Of a stretch of 64,000 bases of DNA, positions 25,250 through 38,973 are shown in pieces. Every line of letters begins with the position of its first letter. The first letter of the stretch is position 1. A model generated the notes under the pieces. That model saw only the letters and a program-made list of their open reading frames with translations, made no database searches and was not told the DNA's origin. The translations under genes were made by a program, and so were the position numbers. The DNA is from Liolophura sinensis (taxonomy: Eukaryota > Mollusca > Polyplacophora > Chitonida > Chitonidae): the NCBI RefSeq assembly GCF_032854445.1, contig NW_027017987.1, positions 62,001 to 126,000 of the forward strand. The letters are read 5' to 3'.

Positions 25250-27995
25250 TTGTGACGAGAAAATCGAATGGTGCAAACCGCGTTTCTCTCCGACCAATAT
25301 TTTTGGCTGTAGCGACAATCGAATGATTATTGAAGTGATAAACACATGCCCACCAATGGCTCTTACTCCATGGAAACCAGGGAAATTTGCAATTTTTCAA
25401 CAGCTGCCGATGCCTGGCTCAATTCCGCATCTTTTGGCACCTTATTAATGTGGGTCTGTGGTCAGTTGTACTTTTTACATCAGACTGTATCAAGTACCTT
25501 GTGTTTTTTATGTACAAATGGTGTGGTTTTTCTACACGTAGATAAAGGCCATGAGAATGTCTTGGACTTAGAAGTAAGACAATTGCTGGGTGAGTTAAAT
25601 GGGCTGTGCCCAAAGATTTGTGGTCTTCTGGGTTACCGAAGGGCACATAACTTATAGTCAAAAGTTGAATATAGTAATGACCAGTCGCGATGGTACATAG
25701 TACAGTGTAGCCGATTTTAATTAACAAAAAGACCAGGCAAAAATCCAAAAGTGGAAAAACTGTTCCAGTGCTGCTGGTAAGAGGCTAATCCGACGTATTT
25801 TGTGACGAGAAATCGAATGGTGCAAACCGCGTTGCTCTCCGACTAATACTTTTGGCTGTAGCGACAATTGAATGATCATTGATGTCATAATCACGTGCCC
25901 AGCAACGGCTCTTACTCCATGGAAACCAGGGAAATTTGCAATTTTTCAACAGCTGCCGATGCCTGGCTCAATTCCGCATCTTGTGGCACCTTATTAATGT
26001 GGGTCTGTGGTCAGTTGTACTTTTTACAGCAGGACTGTATCAAGTACCTTGTGTTTTTTATGTACAAACGTGTGGTTTTTCTACACGTAGATAAAGACCA
26101 TGAGATTGTCTTGGACTTAGAAGTAAGACAATTGCTGGGTGAGTTAAATGGCCTTGGCCCAAAGATTTGACGTCTTCTGGCTACCGAAGGGCACATAACT
26201 TATAGTCAAAAGTTGAATATAGTAATGACCAGTCGCGATGGTACATAGTACAGTGTAGCCGATTTCAATTAACAAAAAGACCAGGCAAAAATGCAAAAGT
26301 GGAAAAACTGTTCCAGTGCTGCTGGTAAGAGGCTAATCCGACGTATTTTGTGACGAGAAATCGAATGGTGCAAACCGCGTTGCTCTCCGACCAATACGTT
26401 TGGCTGTAGCGACAATTCAATGATCATTGATGTCATAATCACGTGCCCAGCAACGGCTCTTACTCCATGGAAACCAGGGAAATTTGCAATTTTTCAACAG
26501 CTGCCGATGCCTGGCTCAATTCCGCATCTTTTGGCACCTTATTAATGTGGGTCTGTGGTCAGTTGTACTTTTTACATCAGACTGTATCAAGTACTTTGTG
26601 TTTTTTATGTACAAATGGTCTGGTTTTTCTACACGTAGATAAAGACATTGAGATTGTCTTGGACTTAGAAGTAAGACAATTGCTGGGTGAGTTAAATGGG
26701 CTTAGTTAAAAGATTTGACGTCTTCTGGGCTACCGAAAGGCACATAACTTATAGTCAAAAGGTGAATATAGTAATGACCAGTCGTGATGGTACATAGTAC
26801 AGTGTAGCCGATTTCCATTAACAAAAAGACCAGGCAAAAATGCAAAAGTGGAAAAAACTGTTCCAGTGCTGCTGGTAAGAGGCTAATCCGACGTATTTTG
26901 TGAAATGAAATCGAATGGTGCAAACCGCGTTTCTCTCCGACCAATACTTTTGGCTGTAGCGACAATTGAATGATCATTGATGTCATAATCACGTGCCCAG
27001 CAACGGCTCTTACTCCATGGAAACCAGGGAAATTTACAATTTTTCAACAGCTGCCGATGCCTGGCTCAATTCCGCATCTTTTGGCACCTTATTATTGTGG
27101 GTCTGTGGTCAGTTGTACTTTTTACAGCAGACTGTATCAAGTACCTTGTGTTTTTTATGTACAAATGGTCTGGTTTTTCTACACGTAGATAAAGACATTG
27201 AGATTGTCTTGGACTTAGAAGTAAGACAATTGCTGGGTGAGTTAAATGGCCTTGGCCCAAAGATTTGACGTCTTCTGGGTTACCGAAGGGCACATAACTT
27301 ATAGTCAAAAGTTGAATATAGTAATGACCATTCGCGATGGTACATAGTACAGTGTAGCCGATTTTAATTAACAAAAAGACCAGGCAAAAATGCAAAAGTG
27401 GAAAAACTGTTCCAGTGCTGCTGGTAAGAGGCTAATCCGACGTATTTTGTGACGAGAAATCGAATGGTGCAAACCGCGTTGCTCTCCGACTAATACTTTT
27501 GGCTGTAGCGACAATTGAATGATCATTGATGTCATAATCACGTGCCCAGCAACGGCTCTTACTCCATGGAAACCAGGGAAATTTGCAATTTTTCAACAGT
27601 TGCCGATGCATGGCTCAATTCCGCATCTTGTGGCACCTTATTAATGTGGGCCTGTGGTCAGTTGTACTTTTTACAGCAGACTGTATCAAGTACCTTGTGT
27701 TTTTTATGTACAAATGGTGTGGTTTTTCTACACGTAGATAAAGACAATGAGATTGTCTTGGACTTAGAAGTAAGACAATTGCTGGGTGAGTTAAATGGCC
27801 TTGGCCCAAAGATTTGACGTCTTCTGGGCTACCGAAGGGCACATAACTTACAGTCAAAAGTTAAATATAGTAATGACCAGTGGCGATGGTACATAGTACA
27901 GTGTAGCCGATTTCAATTAACAAAAAGACCAGGCAAAAATGCAAAAGTGGAAAAACTGTTCCAGTGCTGCTGGTAAGAGGCTAATCCGACGTATT
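25250..27995 (+). repeat. Cassette A-B-C-D-H (M47-M51)
   Basis: M47 A, M48 B, M49 C, M50 D and M51 H, followed by an E copy at 27996. It is the fullest form of the cassette in the window: D and H are separate monomers here, whereas M6 and M45 fuse them. M49 and M50 closely match M20 and M21, including 'cgaaaggcac' in the C copy. M48 has small indels ('gcaggactg', 'aaacgtgtgg'). Confidence 0.86.
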
Positions 27996-30900
27996 TTGTG
28001 ACGAGAAATCGAATGGTGCAAACCGCGTTGCTCTCCGACCAATACTTTTGGCTGTAGCGACAATCCAATGATCATTGATGTCATAATCACGTGCCCAGCA
28101 ACGGCTCTTACTCCGTGGAAACCAGGGAAATTTGCAATTTTTCAACAGCTGCCGATGCCTGGCTCAATTCCGCATCTTTTGGCACCTTATTAATGTGGGT
28201 CTGTGGTCAGTTGTACTTTTTACCTCAGACTGTATCAAGTACTTTGTGTTTTTTATGTACAAATGGTCTGGTTTTTCTACACGTAGATAAAGACATTGAG
28301 ATTGTCCTTGGACTTAGAAGTAAGACAATTGCTGGGTGAGTAAATGGGCTGAGCCCAAAGATTTGAGGTCTTCTGGGTTACCGAAGGGCACATAACTTAT
28401 AGTCAAAAGTTGAATATAGTAATGACCAGTGGCGATGGTACATAGTACACTGTAGCCCCGATTTCAATTAACAAAAAGACCAGGCAAAAATGCAAAGTGG
28501 AAAAACTGTTCCAGTGCTGCTGGTAAGAGGCTAATCGACGTATTTTGTGACAAGAAATCGAATGGTGCAAACCGCGTTTCTCTCCGACCATTACTTTGGC
28601 TGTAGCGACAATCGAATGATTATTGAAGTGATAAACACATGCCCACCAACGGCTCTTACTCCATGGAAACCAGGGAAATTTGCAATTTTTCAACAGCTGC
28701 CGATGCCTGGCTCAATTCCGCATCTTTTTGGCACCTTATTAATGTGGGTCTGTGGTCAGTTGCACTTTTTACAGCAGACTGTATCAAGTACCTTGTGTTT
28801 TTTATGTACAAATGGTGTGGTTTTTCTACTCGTAGATAAAGACATTGAGAATGTCTTGGACTTAGAAGTAAGACAATTGCTGGGTGAGTAAAATGGGCTG
28901 TGCCCAAACATTTGACGTCTTCTGGGCTACCGAAGGGCACATAACTTATAGTCAAAAGTTGAATATAGTAATGACCAGTCGCGATGGTACATAGTACAGT
29001 GTAGCCGATTTCAATAACAAAAAGACCAGGCAAAAATGCAAAAGTGGAAAAACTGTTCCAGTGCTGCTGGTAAGAGGCTAATCGACGTATTTTGTGACGA
29101 GAAATCGAATGGTGCAAACCGCGTTGCTCTCGGACCAATAATTTTGGCTGTAGCGACAATTCAATGATCATTGATGTCATACTCACGTGCCCAGCAACGG
29201 CTCTTACTCCATGGAAACCAGGGAAATTTGCAATTTTTCAACAGCTGCCGATGCCTGGCTCAATTCCGCATCTTTTGGCACCTTATTAATGTGGGTCTGT
29301 GGTCAGTTGTACTTTTTACAGCAGACTGTATCAAGCACCTTGTGTTTTTATGTACAAATGGTGTGGTTTTTCTACACGTAGATAAAGACATTGAGATTGT
29401 CTTGGACTTAGAAGTAAGACAATTGCTGGGTGAGTTAAATGGGCTGAGCCCAAACATTTGACGTCTTCTGGGCTACCGAAGGGCACATAACTTACAGTCA
29501 AAAGTTAAATATAGTAATGACCAGTCGCGATGGTACATAGTACTGTGTAGCCGATTTCAATTAACAAAAGACCAGGCAAAAATGCAAAAGTGGAAAAACT
29601 GTTCCAGTGCTGCTGGTAAGAGGCTAATCCGACGTGTTTTGTGAAATGAAATCGAATGGTGCAAACCGCGTTTCTCTCCGACCAATACTTTTGGCTGGAG
29701 CGACAATTGAATGATCATTGATGTCATAATCACGTGCCCAGCAACGGCTCTTACTCCATGGAAACCAGGGAAATTTACAATTTTTCAACAGCTGCCGATG
29801 CCTGGCTCAATTCCGCATCTTTTGGCACCTTATTATTGTGGGTCTGTGGTCAGTTGTACTTTTTACAGCAGACTGTATCAAGTACCTTGTGTTTTTTATG
29901 TACAAATGGTCTGGTTTTTCTACACGTAGATAAAGACATTGAGATTGTCTTGGACTTAGAAGTAAGACAATTGCTGGTGAGTTAAATGGCCTTGGCCCAA
30001 AGATTTTACGTCTTCTGGGCTACCGAAGGGCACATAACTTATAGTCAAAAGTTTAATATAGTAATGACCATTCGCGATGGTACATAGTACAGTGTAGCCG
30101 ATTTCAATTAACAAAAAGACCAGGCAAAAATGCAAAAGTGGAAAAACTGTTCCAGTGCTGCTGGTAAGAGGCTAATCCGACGTATTTTGTGACGAGAAAT
30201 CGAATGGTGCAAACCGAGTTTCTCTCCGACCAATACTTTTGGCTGTAGCGACAATCGAATGATTATTGAAGTGATAAACACATGCCCACCAACGGCTCTT
30301 ACTCCATGGAAACCTGGGAAATTTGCAATTTTTCAACAGTTGCCGACGCCTGGCTCAATTCCGCATCTTTTGGCACCTTATTAATGTGGGTCTGTGGTCA
30401 GTTGTACTTTTTACATCAGACTGTATCAAGTACCTTGTGTTTTTTATGTACAAATGGTGTGGTTTTTCTACACGTAGATAAAGACAATGAGATTGTCTTG
30501 GACTTAGAAGTAAGACAATTGCTGGGTGAGTTAAATGGGCTGTGCCCAAAGAGTTGTGGTCTTCAGGTTTACCGAAGGGCACATAACTTATAGTCAAAAG
30601 TTGAATATAGTAATGACCAGTCGCGATGGTACATAGTACAGTGTAGCCGATTTCAATTAACAAAAAGACCAGGCAAAAATGCAAAAGTGGAAAAACTGTT
30701 CCAGTGCTGCTGGTAAGAGGCTAATGCGACGTATTTTGTGACGAGAAATCGAATGGTGCAAACCGCGTTGCTCTCCGACCAATACTTTTGGCTGTAGCGA
30801 CAATTGAATAATCATTGATGTCATAATCACGTGCCCAGCAACGGCTCTTACTCCATGGAAACCAGGGAAATTTGCAATTTTTCAACAGTTGCCGATGCCT

Positions 30901-31284
30901 GGCTCAATTCCGCATCTTGTGGCACCTTATTAATGTGGGTCTGTGGTCAGTTGTACTTTTTACAGCAGACTGTATCAAGTACCTTGTGTTTTTTATGTAC
31001 AAATGGTGTGGTTTTTCTACACGTAGATAAAGACAATGAGATTGTCTTGGACTTAGAAGTAAGACAATTGCTGGGTGAGTTAAATGGCCTTGGCCCAAAG
31101 ATTTGACGTCTTCTGGGCTACCGAAGGGCACATAACTTATAGTCAAAAGTTGAATATAGTAATGACCAGTCGCGATGGTACATAGTACAGTGTAGCCGAT
31201 TTCAATTAACAAAAAGACCAGGCAAAAATGCAAAAGTGGAAAAACTGTTCCAGTGCTGCTGGTAAGAGGCTAATCCGACGTATT
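27996..31284 (+). repeat. Six-monomer block E-F-G-D-A'-H' (M52-M57), third copy
   Basis: Same order as 5492-8786 and 13180-16466. M52 is E with 'caatccaatg', M53 F, M54 G, M55 D with 'ggctggagcg', M56 A-like with 'aaacctggg', and M57 H' with 'gaataatcattg'. M56-M57 are indel-free and give the true sequence of this segment; M52-M54 carry several single-base changes in length ('tagccccgatttc', 'gctaatcgacg'). Confidence 0.87.
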
Positions 31285-33481
31285 TTGTGACGAGAAATCG
31301 AATGGTGCAAACCGCGTTGCTCTCGGACCAATACGTTTGGCTGTAGCGACAATTCAATGATCATTGATGTCATAATCACGTGCCCAGCAACGGCTCTTAC
31401 TCCATGGAAACCAGGGAAATTTGCAATTTTTCAACAGCTGCCGATGCCTGGCTCAATTCCGCATCTTTTGGCACCTTATTAATGTGGGTCTGTGGTCAGT
31501 TGTACTTTTTACAGCAGACTGTATCAAGCACCTTGTGTTTTTTATGTACAAATGGTCTGGTTTTTTCTACACGTAGATAAAGACATTGAGATTGTCTTGG
31601 ACTTAGAAGTAAGACAATTGCTGGGTGAGTTAAATGGCCTTGGCCCAAAGATTTGACGTCCTCTGGGCTACCGAAGGGCACATAACTTATAGTCAAAAGT
31701 TGAATATAGTAATGACCAGTGGCGATGGTACATAGTACAGTGTAGCCGATTTCAATTAACAAAAAGACCAGGCAAAAATGCAAAAGTGGAAAAACTGTTC
31801 CAGTGCTGCTGGTAAGAGGCTAATCCGACGTATTTTGTGACGAGAAATCGAATGGTGCAAACCGCGTTGCTCTCGGACCAATACGTTTGGCTGTAGCGAC
31901 AATTCAATGATCATTGATGTCATAATTACATGCGTAGCAACGGCTCTTACTCCATGGAAACCAGAAAAATTTGCAATTTTTCAACAGCTGCCGATGCCTG
32001 GCTCAATTCCGCATCTTTTGGCACCTTATTAATGTGGGTCTGTGGTCAGTTGTACTTTTTACATCAGACTGTATCAAGTACCTTGTGTTTTTTATGTACA
32101 AATGGTCTGGTTTTTCTACTCGTAGATAAAGACAATGAGATTGTCTTGGACTTAGAAGTAAGACAATTGCTGGGTGAGTTAAATGGGCTTAGCCCAAACA
32201 TTTGACGTCTTCTGGGCTACCGAAGGGCACTTAACTTATAGTCAAAAGTTAAATATAGTAATGACCAGTCGCGATGGTACATAGTACAGTGTAGCCGATT
32301 TCAATTAACAAAAAGACCAGGCAAAAATGCAAAAGTGGAAAAACTGTTCCAGTGCTGCTGGTAAGAGGCTAATCCGACGTATTTTGTGACGAGAAATCGA
32401 ATGGTGCAAACCGCGTTGCTCTCCGACCAATACTTTTGGCTGTAGCGACAATTCAATGATCACTGATGTCATAATCACGTGCCCAGCAACGGCTCTTACT
32501 CCATGGAAACCAGGGAAATTTGCAATTTTTCAACAGTTTCCGATGCTTGGCTCAATTCCGCTTCTATTGGCACCTTATTAATGTGGGCCTGTGGTCAGTT
32601 GTACTTTTTACAGCAGACTGTATCAAGTACCTTGTGTTTTTTATGTACAAATGGTCTGGTTTTTCTACACGTAAAAAAAGACATTGAGATTGTCTTGGAC
32701 TTAGAAGTAAGACAATTGCTGGGTGAGTTAAATGCGCTAAGCCAAAAGATTTGAGGTCTTCTTGGCTACCGAAGGGCACATAACTTATAGTCAAAAGTTG
32801 AATATAGTAATGACCAGTCGCGATGGTACATAGTACAGTGTAGCCGATTTCAATTAACAGAAAGACCAGGCAAAAATGCAAAAGTGGAAAAACTGTTCCA
32901 GTGCTGCTGGTAAGAAGCTAATCCGACGTATTTTGTGACGAGAAATCGAATGGTGCAAACCGCGTTGCTCTCCAACCAATAATTTTGGCTGTAGCGACAA
33001 TTGAATGATCATTGATGTCATAATCACGTGCCCAGCAACGGCTCTTACTCCATGGAAACCAGGGAAATTTGCAATTTTTCAACAGCTGCCGATGCCTGGC
33101 TCAATTCCGCATCTTTTGGCACCTTATTTATGTGGGCCTGTGGTCAGTTGTACTTTTTACAGCAGACTGTATCAAGTACCTTGTGTTTTTTGTGTACAAA
33201 TGGTCTGGTTTTTCTACACGTAGATAAAGACATTGAGATTGTCTTGGACTTAGAAGTAAGACAATTGCTGGGTGAGTTAAATGGGCTTAGTTGAAAGATT
33301 TGACGTCTTCTGGGCTACCGAAGGGCACATAACTTATAGTCAAATTTTGAATATAGTAATGACCATTCGCGATGGTACATAGTACAGTGTAGCCGATTTC
33401 AATTAACAAAAAGACCAGGCAAAAATGCAAAAGTGGAAAAACTGTTCCAGTGCTGCTGGTAAGAGGCTAATCCGACGTATT
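31285..33481 (+). repeat. Monomers M58-M61 (mixed, K, V, W)
   Basis: M58 matches M31 and M59 (K) matches M32. M60 (32384-32932) is V with 'gatcactgatg', 'cttctattgg', a mutated 'cgtaaaaaaagac', 'gtcttcttggc' and 'taagaagctaatc'. The last two variants recur in M96, also V, at 52.5-52.7 kb. M61 is W. M60 has no separate counterpart in the 13-21 kb copy. The K-V-W order equals that at 51604-53250. Confidence 0.86.
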
Positions 33482-35132
33482 TTGTGACGAAAAATCGAAT
33501 GGTGCAAACCGCGTTGCTCTCGGACCAAAAATTTTGGCTGTAGCGACAATTCAATGATCATTGATGTCATAATCACGTGCCCAGCAACGGCTCTTACTCC
33601 ATGGAAACCAGGGAAATTTGCAATTTTTCAACAGTTTCCGATGCTTGGCTCAATTCCCCTTTTTTGGCACCTTATTAATGTGGGCCTGTGGTCAGTTGTA
33701 CTTTTTACAGCAGACTGTATCAAGTACCTTGTGTTTTTTATGTACAAATGGTGTGGTTTTTCTACACGTAGATAAAGACATTGAGATTGTCTTGGACTTA
33801 GAAGTAAGACAATTGCTGGGTGAGTTAAATGGGCTTAGCCAAAAGATTTTGAGGTCTTCTGGGCTACCGAAGGGCACATAACTTATAGTCAAAAGTTGAA
33901 TATAGTAATGACCAGTCGCGATGGTACATAGTACAGTGTAGCCGATTTCAATTAACAAAAAGACCAGGCAAAAATGCAAAAGTGGAAAAACTGTTCCAGT
34001 GCTGCTGGTAAGAGGCTAATCCGACGTATTTTGTGACGAGAAATCGAATGGTGCAAACCGCGTTGCTCTCCGACCAATACTTTTGGCTGTAGCGACAATC
34101 AAATGATCATTGATGTCATAATCACGTGCCCACCAACGGCTCTTACTCCATGGAAAACCAGGGAAATTTGCAATTTTTCAACAGCTGCCGATGCCTGGCT
34201 CAATTCCGCTTCTTTTGGCACCTTATTAATGTGGGCCTGTGGTCAGTTGTACTTTTTACAGCAGACTGTATCAAGTACCTTGTGTTTTTTATGTACAAAT
34301 GGTGTGGTTTTTATACACGTAGATAAAGACATTGAGATTGTCTTGGACTTAGAAGTAAGACAATTGCTGGGTGAGTTAAATGGGCTTAGTTGAAAGATTT
34401 GACGTCTTCTGGGCTACCGAAGGGCACATAACTTATAGTCAAATTTTGAATATAGTAATGACCATTCGCGATGGTACATAGTACAGTGTAGCCGATTTCA
34501 ATTCACAAAAAGACCAGGCAAAAATGCAAAAGTGGAAAAAACGTTCCAGTGCTGCTGGTAAGAGGCTAATCCGACGTATTTTGTGACGAGAAATCGAATG
34601 GTGCAAACCGCGTTGCTCTCCGACCAACAATACTTTTGGCTGTAGCGACAATCGAATGATCATTGATGTCATAATTACGTGCCCAGCAACGGCTCTTACT
34701 CCATGGAAACCAGGGAAATTTGCAATTTTTCAACAGCTGCCGATGCCTGGCTCAATTCCTCATCTTTTGGCACCTTATTAATGTGGGTCTGTGGTCAGTT
34801 GTACTTTTTACATCAGACTGTATCAAGTACCTTGTGTTTTTTATGTACAAATGGTGTGGTTTTTCTACTCGTAGATAAAGATAATGAGATTGTCTTGGAC
34901 TTAGAAGTAAGACAATTGCTGGGTGAGTTAAATGGGCTTAGCCCAAAGATTTGACGTCTTCTGGGCTACCGAAGGGCACATAACTAATAGTCAAAAGTTA
35001 AATATAGTAATGACCAGTCGCGATGGTACATAGTACAGTGTAGCCGATTTCAATTAACAAAAAGACCAGGCAAAAATGCAAAAGTGGAAAAACTGTTCCA
35101 GTGCTGCTGGTAAGAGGCTAATCCGACGTATT
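33482..35132 (+). repeat. Three-monomer block (M62-M64), third copy
   Basis: Third occurrence of the trio seen at 11533 and 18116. M64 has a three-base insertion in 'gaccaacaatac' and reads 'gtgcccagcaac' instead of the 'cccacc' of M24 and M36. M62 and M63 each have one extra base in a homopolymer ('agattttgagg', 'tggaaaacc'). Confidence 0.86.
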
Positions 35133-36777
35133 TTGTGACGAGAAATCGAATGGTGCAAACCGCGTTGCTCTCCGACCAATACGTTTGGCTGTAGCGACAA
35201 TTGAATGATCATTGATGTCATAATCACGTGCCCAGCAACGGCTCTTACTCCATGGAAACCAGGGAAATTACAATTTTTCAACAGTTGCCGATGCCTGGCT
35301 CAATTCCGCTTCTTTTGGCACCTTTTTAATGTGGGTCTGTAGTCAGTTGTACTTTTTACAGCAGACTGTATCAAGTACCTTGTGTTTTTTATGTACAAAT
35401 GGTGTGGTTTTTCTACACGTAGATAAAGACATTGAGATTGTCTTGGACTTAGAAGTAAGACAATTGCTGGGTGAGTTAAATGCGCTTAGCCAAAAGATTT
35501 GAGGTCTTTTGGGCTATCGAAGGGCACATAACTTATAGTCAAAAGTTGAATATAGTAATGACCAGTCGCGATGGTACATAGTACAGTGTAGCCGATTTCA
35601 ATTAACAAAAAGACCAGGCAAAAATGCAAAAGTGGAAAAACTGTTCCAGTGCTGCTGGTAAGAGGCTAATCCGACGTATTTTGTGACGAGAAATCGAATG
35701 GTGCAAACCGCGTTGCTCTCGGACCAATAATTTTGGCTGTAGCGACAATTGAATGATCATTGATGTCATAATCACGTGCCCAGCAACGGCTCTTACTCCA
35801 TGGAAACCAGGGAAATTTGCAATTTTTCAACAGCTGCCGATGCCTGGCTCAATTCCGCATCTTTTGGCACCTTATTAATGTGGGTCTGTGGTCAGTTGTA
35901 CTTTTTACAGCAGACTGTATCAAGCACCTTATGTTTTTTATGTACAAATGGTCTGGTTTTTCTACACGTAGATAAAGGCATTGAGATTGTCTTGGACTTA
36001 GAAGTAAGACAATTGCTGGGTGAGTTAAATGCGCTTAGCCCAAAGATTTGACGTCTTCTGGGCTACCGAAGGGCACATAACTTACAGTCAAAAGTTAAAT
36101 ATAGTAATGACCAGTCGCGATGGTACATAGTACAGTGTAGCCGATTTTAATTAACAAAAAGACCAGGCAAAAATGCAAAAGTGGAAAAACTGTTCCAGTG
36201 CTGCTGGTAAGAGGCTAATCCGACGTATTTTGTGAAATAAAATCGAATGGTGCAAACCGCGTTTCTCTCCGACCAATACTTTTGGCTGTAGCGACAATTG
36301 AATGATTATTGATGTCATAATCACGTGCCCAGCAACGGCTCTTACTCCATGGAAACCAGGGAAATTTGTAATTTTTCAACAGCTGCCGATGCCTGGCTCA
36401 ATTCCGCATCTTTTGGCACCTTATTATTGTGGGTCTGTGGTCAGTTGTACTTTTTACAGCAGACTGTATCAAGTACCTTGTGTTTTTTATGTACAAATGG
36501 TCTGGTTTTTCTACACGTAGATAAAGACATTGAGATTGTCTTGGACTTAGAAGTAAGAAAATTGCTGGGTGAGTTAAATGGCCTTGGCCCAAAGATTTGA
36601 CGTCATCTGGCTACCGAAGGGCACATAACTTATAGTCAAAAGTTGAATATAGTAATGACCATTCGCGATGGTACATAGTACAGTGTAGCCGATTTCAATT
36701 AACAAAAAGACCAGGCAAAAGTGCAAAAGTGGAAAAACTGTTCCAGTGCTGCTGGTAAGAGGCTAATCCGACGTATT
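35133..36777 (+). repeat. Monomers M65-M67 (S, GIEIV-type, D2), second copy
   Basis: Matches 19762-21407: S with 'tctgtagtcag', then 'aaaggcattgag', then the D variant with 'tttgtaattttt' and 'gtaagaaaattg'. M67 begins 'gtgaaataaaatcg' where M39 has 'gtgaaatgaaatcg'; the AATAAA so created is shared with M74 and M85 downstream. The AATAAA is a single substitution and I give it no function. Confidence 0.86.
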
Positions 36778-38973
36778 TTGTGACGAGAAATCGAATGGTG
36801 CAAACCGCGTTTCTCTCCGACCAATACTTTTGGCTGTAGCGACAATCGAATGATTATTGAAGTGATAAACACATGCCCACCAACGGCTCTTACTCCATGG
36901 AAACCAGGGAAATTTGCAATTTTTCAACAGCTGCCGATGCCTGGCTCAATTCCGCTTCTTTTGGCACCTTATTAATGTGGGTCTGTGGTCAGTTGTACTT
37001 TTTACATCAGACTGTATCAAGTACCTTGTGTTTTTTATGTACAAATGGTCTGGTTTTTCTACACGTAGATAAAGACAATGAGATTGTCTTGGACTTAGAA
37101 GTAAGACAATTGCTGGGTGAGTTAAATGGCCTTGGCCCAAAGATTTGACGTCTTCTGGGCTACCGAAGGGCACATAACTTATAGTCAAAAGTTGAATATA
37201 GTAATGACCAGTCGCGATGGTACATAGTACAGTGTAGCCGATTTCAATTAACAAAAAGACCAGGCAAAAGTGCAAAAGTGGAAAAAACTGTTCCAGTGCT
37301 GCTGGTAAGAGGCTAATCCGACGTATTTTGTGACGAGAAATCGAATGGTGCAAACCGCGTTGCTCTCGGACCAATACGTTTGGCTGTAGCGACAATTCAA
37401 TGATCATTGATGTCATAATCACGTGCCCAGCAACGGCTCTTACTCCATGGAAACCTGGGAAATTTGCAATTTTTCAACAGCTGCCGATGCCTGGCTCAAT
37501 TCCGCATCTTTTGGCACCTTATTAATGTGGGTCTGTGGTCAGTTGTACTTTTTACAGCAGACTGTATCAAGCACCTTGTGTTTTTTATGTACAAATGGTG
37601 TGGTTTTTCTACACGTAGATAAAGACATTGAAATTTTCTTGGACTTAGAAGTAAGACAATTGCTGGGTGAGTTAAATGGGCTTAGCCCAAACATTTGACG
37701 TCTTCTGGGCTACCGAAGGGCACATAACTTACAGTCAAAAGTTAAATATAGTAATGACCAGTCGCGATGGTACATAGTACAGTGTAGCCGATTTCAATTA
37801 ACAAAAAGACCAGGCAAAAATGCAAAAGTGGAAAAACTGTTCCAGTGCTGCTGGTAAGAGGCTAATCCGACGTATTTTGTGACGAGAAATCGAATGGTGC
37901 AAACCGCGTTGCTCTCCGACCAATGCTTTTGGCTGTAGCGACAATTCAATGATCATTGATGTCATAATTACATGCGTAGCAACGGCTCTTACTCCATGGA
38001 AACCAGAAAATTTGCAATTTTTCAACAGCTGCCGATGCCTGGCTCAATTCCGCATCTTTTGGCACCTTATTATTGTGGGTCTGTGGTCAGTTGTACTTTT
38101 TACATCAGACTGTATCAAGTACCTTGAGTTTTTTATGTACAAATGGTCTGGTTTTTCTACTCGTAGATAAAGACAATGAGATTGTCTTGGACTTAGAAGT
38201 AAGACAATTGCTGGGTGAGTTAAATGGGCTTAGCCCAAACATTTGACGTCTTCTGGGCTACCGAAGGGCACTTAACTTATAGTCAAAAGTTAAATATAGT
38301 AATGACCAGTCGCGATGGTACATAGTACAGTGTAGCCGATTTCAATTAACAAAAAGACCAGGCAAAAATGCAAAAGTGGAAAAACTGTTCCAGTGCTGCT
38401 GGTAAGAGGCTAATCCGACGTATTTTGTGACGAGAAATCGAATGGTGCAAACCGCGTTGCTCTCCGACCAATAGTTTTGGCTGTAGCGACAATTCAATGA
38501 TCACTGATGTCATAATCACGTGCCCAGCAACGGCTCTTACTCCATGGAAACCAGGGAAATTTACAATTTTTCAACAGTTTCCGATGCTTGGCTCAATTCC
38601 GCATCTTTTGGCACCTTATTAATGTGGGCCTGTGGTCAGTTGTACTTTTTACAGCAGACTGTATCAAGTACCTTGTGTTTTTTATGTACAAATGGTCTGG
38701 TTTTTCTACACGTAGATAAAGACAATAAGATTGTCTTGGACTTAGAAGTAAGACAATTGCTGGGTGAGTTAAATGGCCTTGGCCCAAAGATTTGACGTCT
38801 TCTGGGCTACCGAAGGGCACATAACTTATAGTCAAAAGTTGAATATAGTAATGACCAGTGGCGATGACATAGTACAGTGTAGCCGATTTCAATTAACAAA
38901 AAGACCAGGCAAAAATGCAAAAGTGGAAAAACTGTTCCACAGTGCTGCTGGTAAGAGGCTAATCCGACGTATT
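36778..38973 (+). repeat. Monomers M68-M71 (A-like, X-like, K, V-like)
   Basis: M68 begins as A and ends 'gacaatgag', 'atggccttgg'. M69 has 'aaacctggg' and the X marker 'gaaattttcttgg'. M70 is K with 'ttattattg'. M71 is V at 'tttccgatgcttgg' but has D-type 'aaatttacaattttt' and ends 'atggccttgg'. M69-M71 follow the X-K-V order seen more cleanly at 51055-52701, but each is mosaic. Confidence 0.78.

Noticed and set aside
28656-29186. Longest open frame in the window, 176 codons on the minus strand
   Set aside because: It exists only because single-base indels in an error-prone stretch join two frames; sister copies of the same block lack it.
36230-36240. AATAAA polyadenylation signal in 'gtgaaataaaatcg' (M67, M74, M85)
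   Set aside because: A single substitution in three related D2 copies, with no gene upstream.
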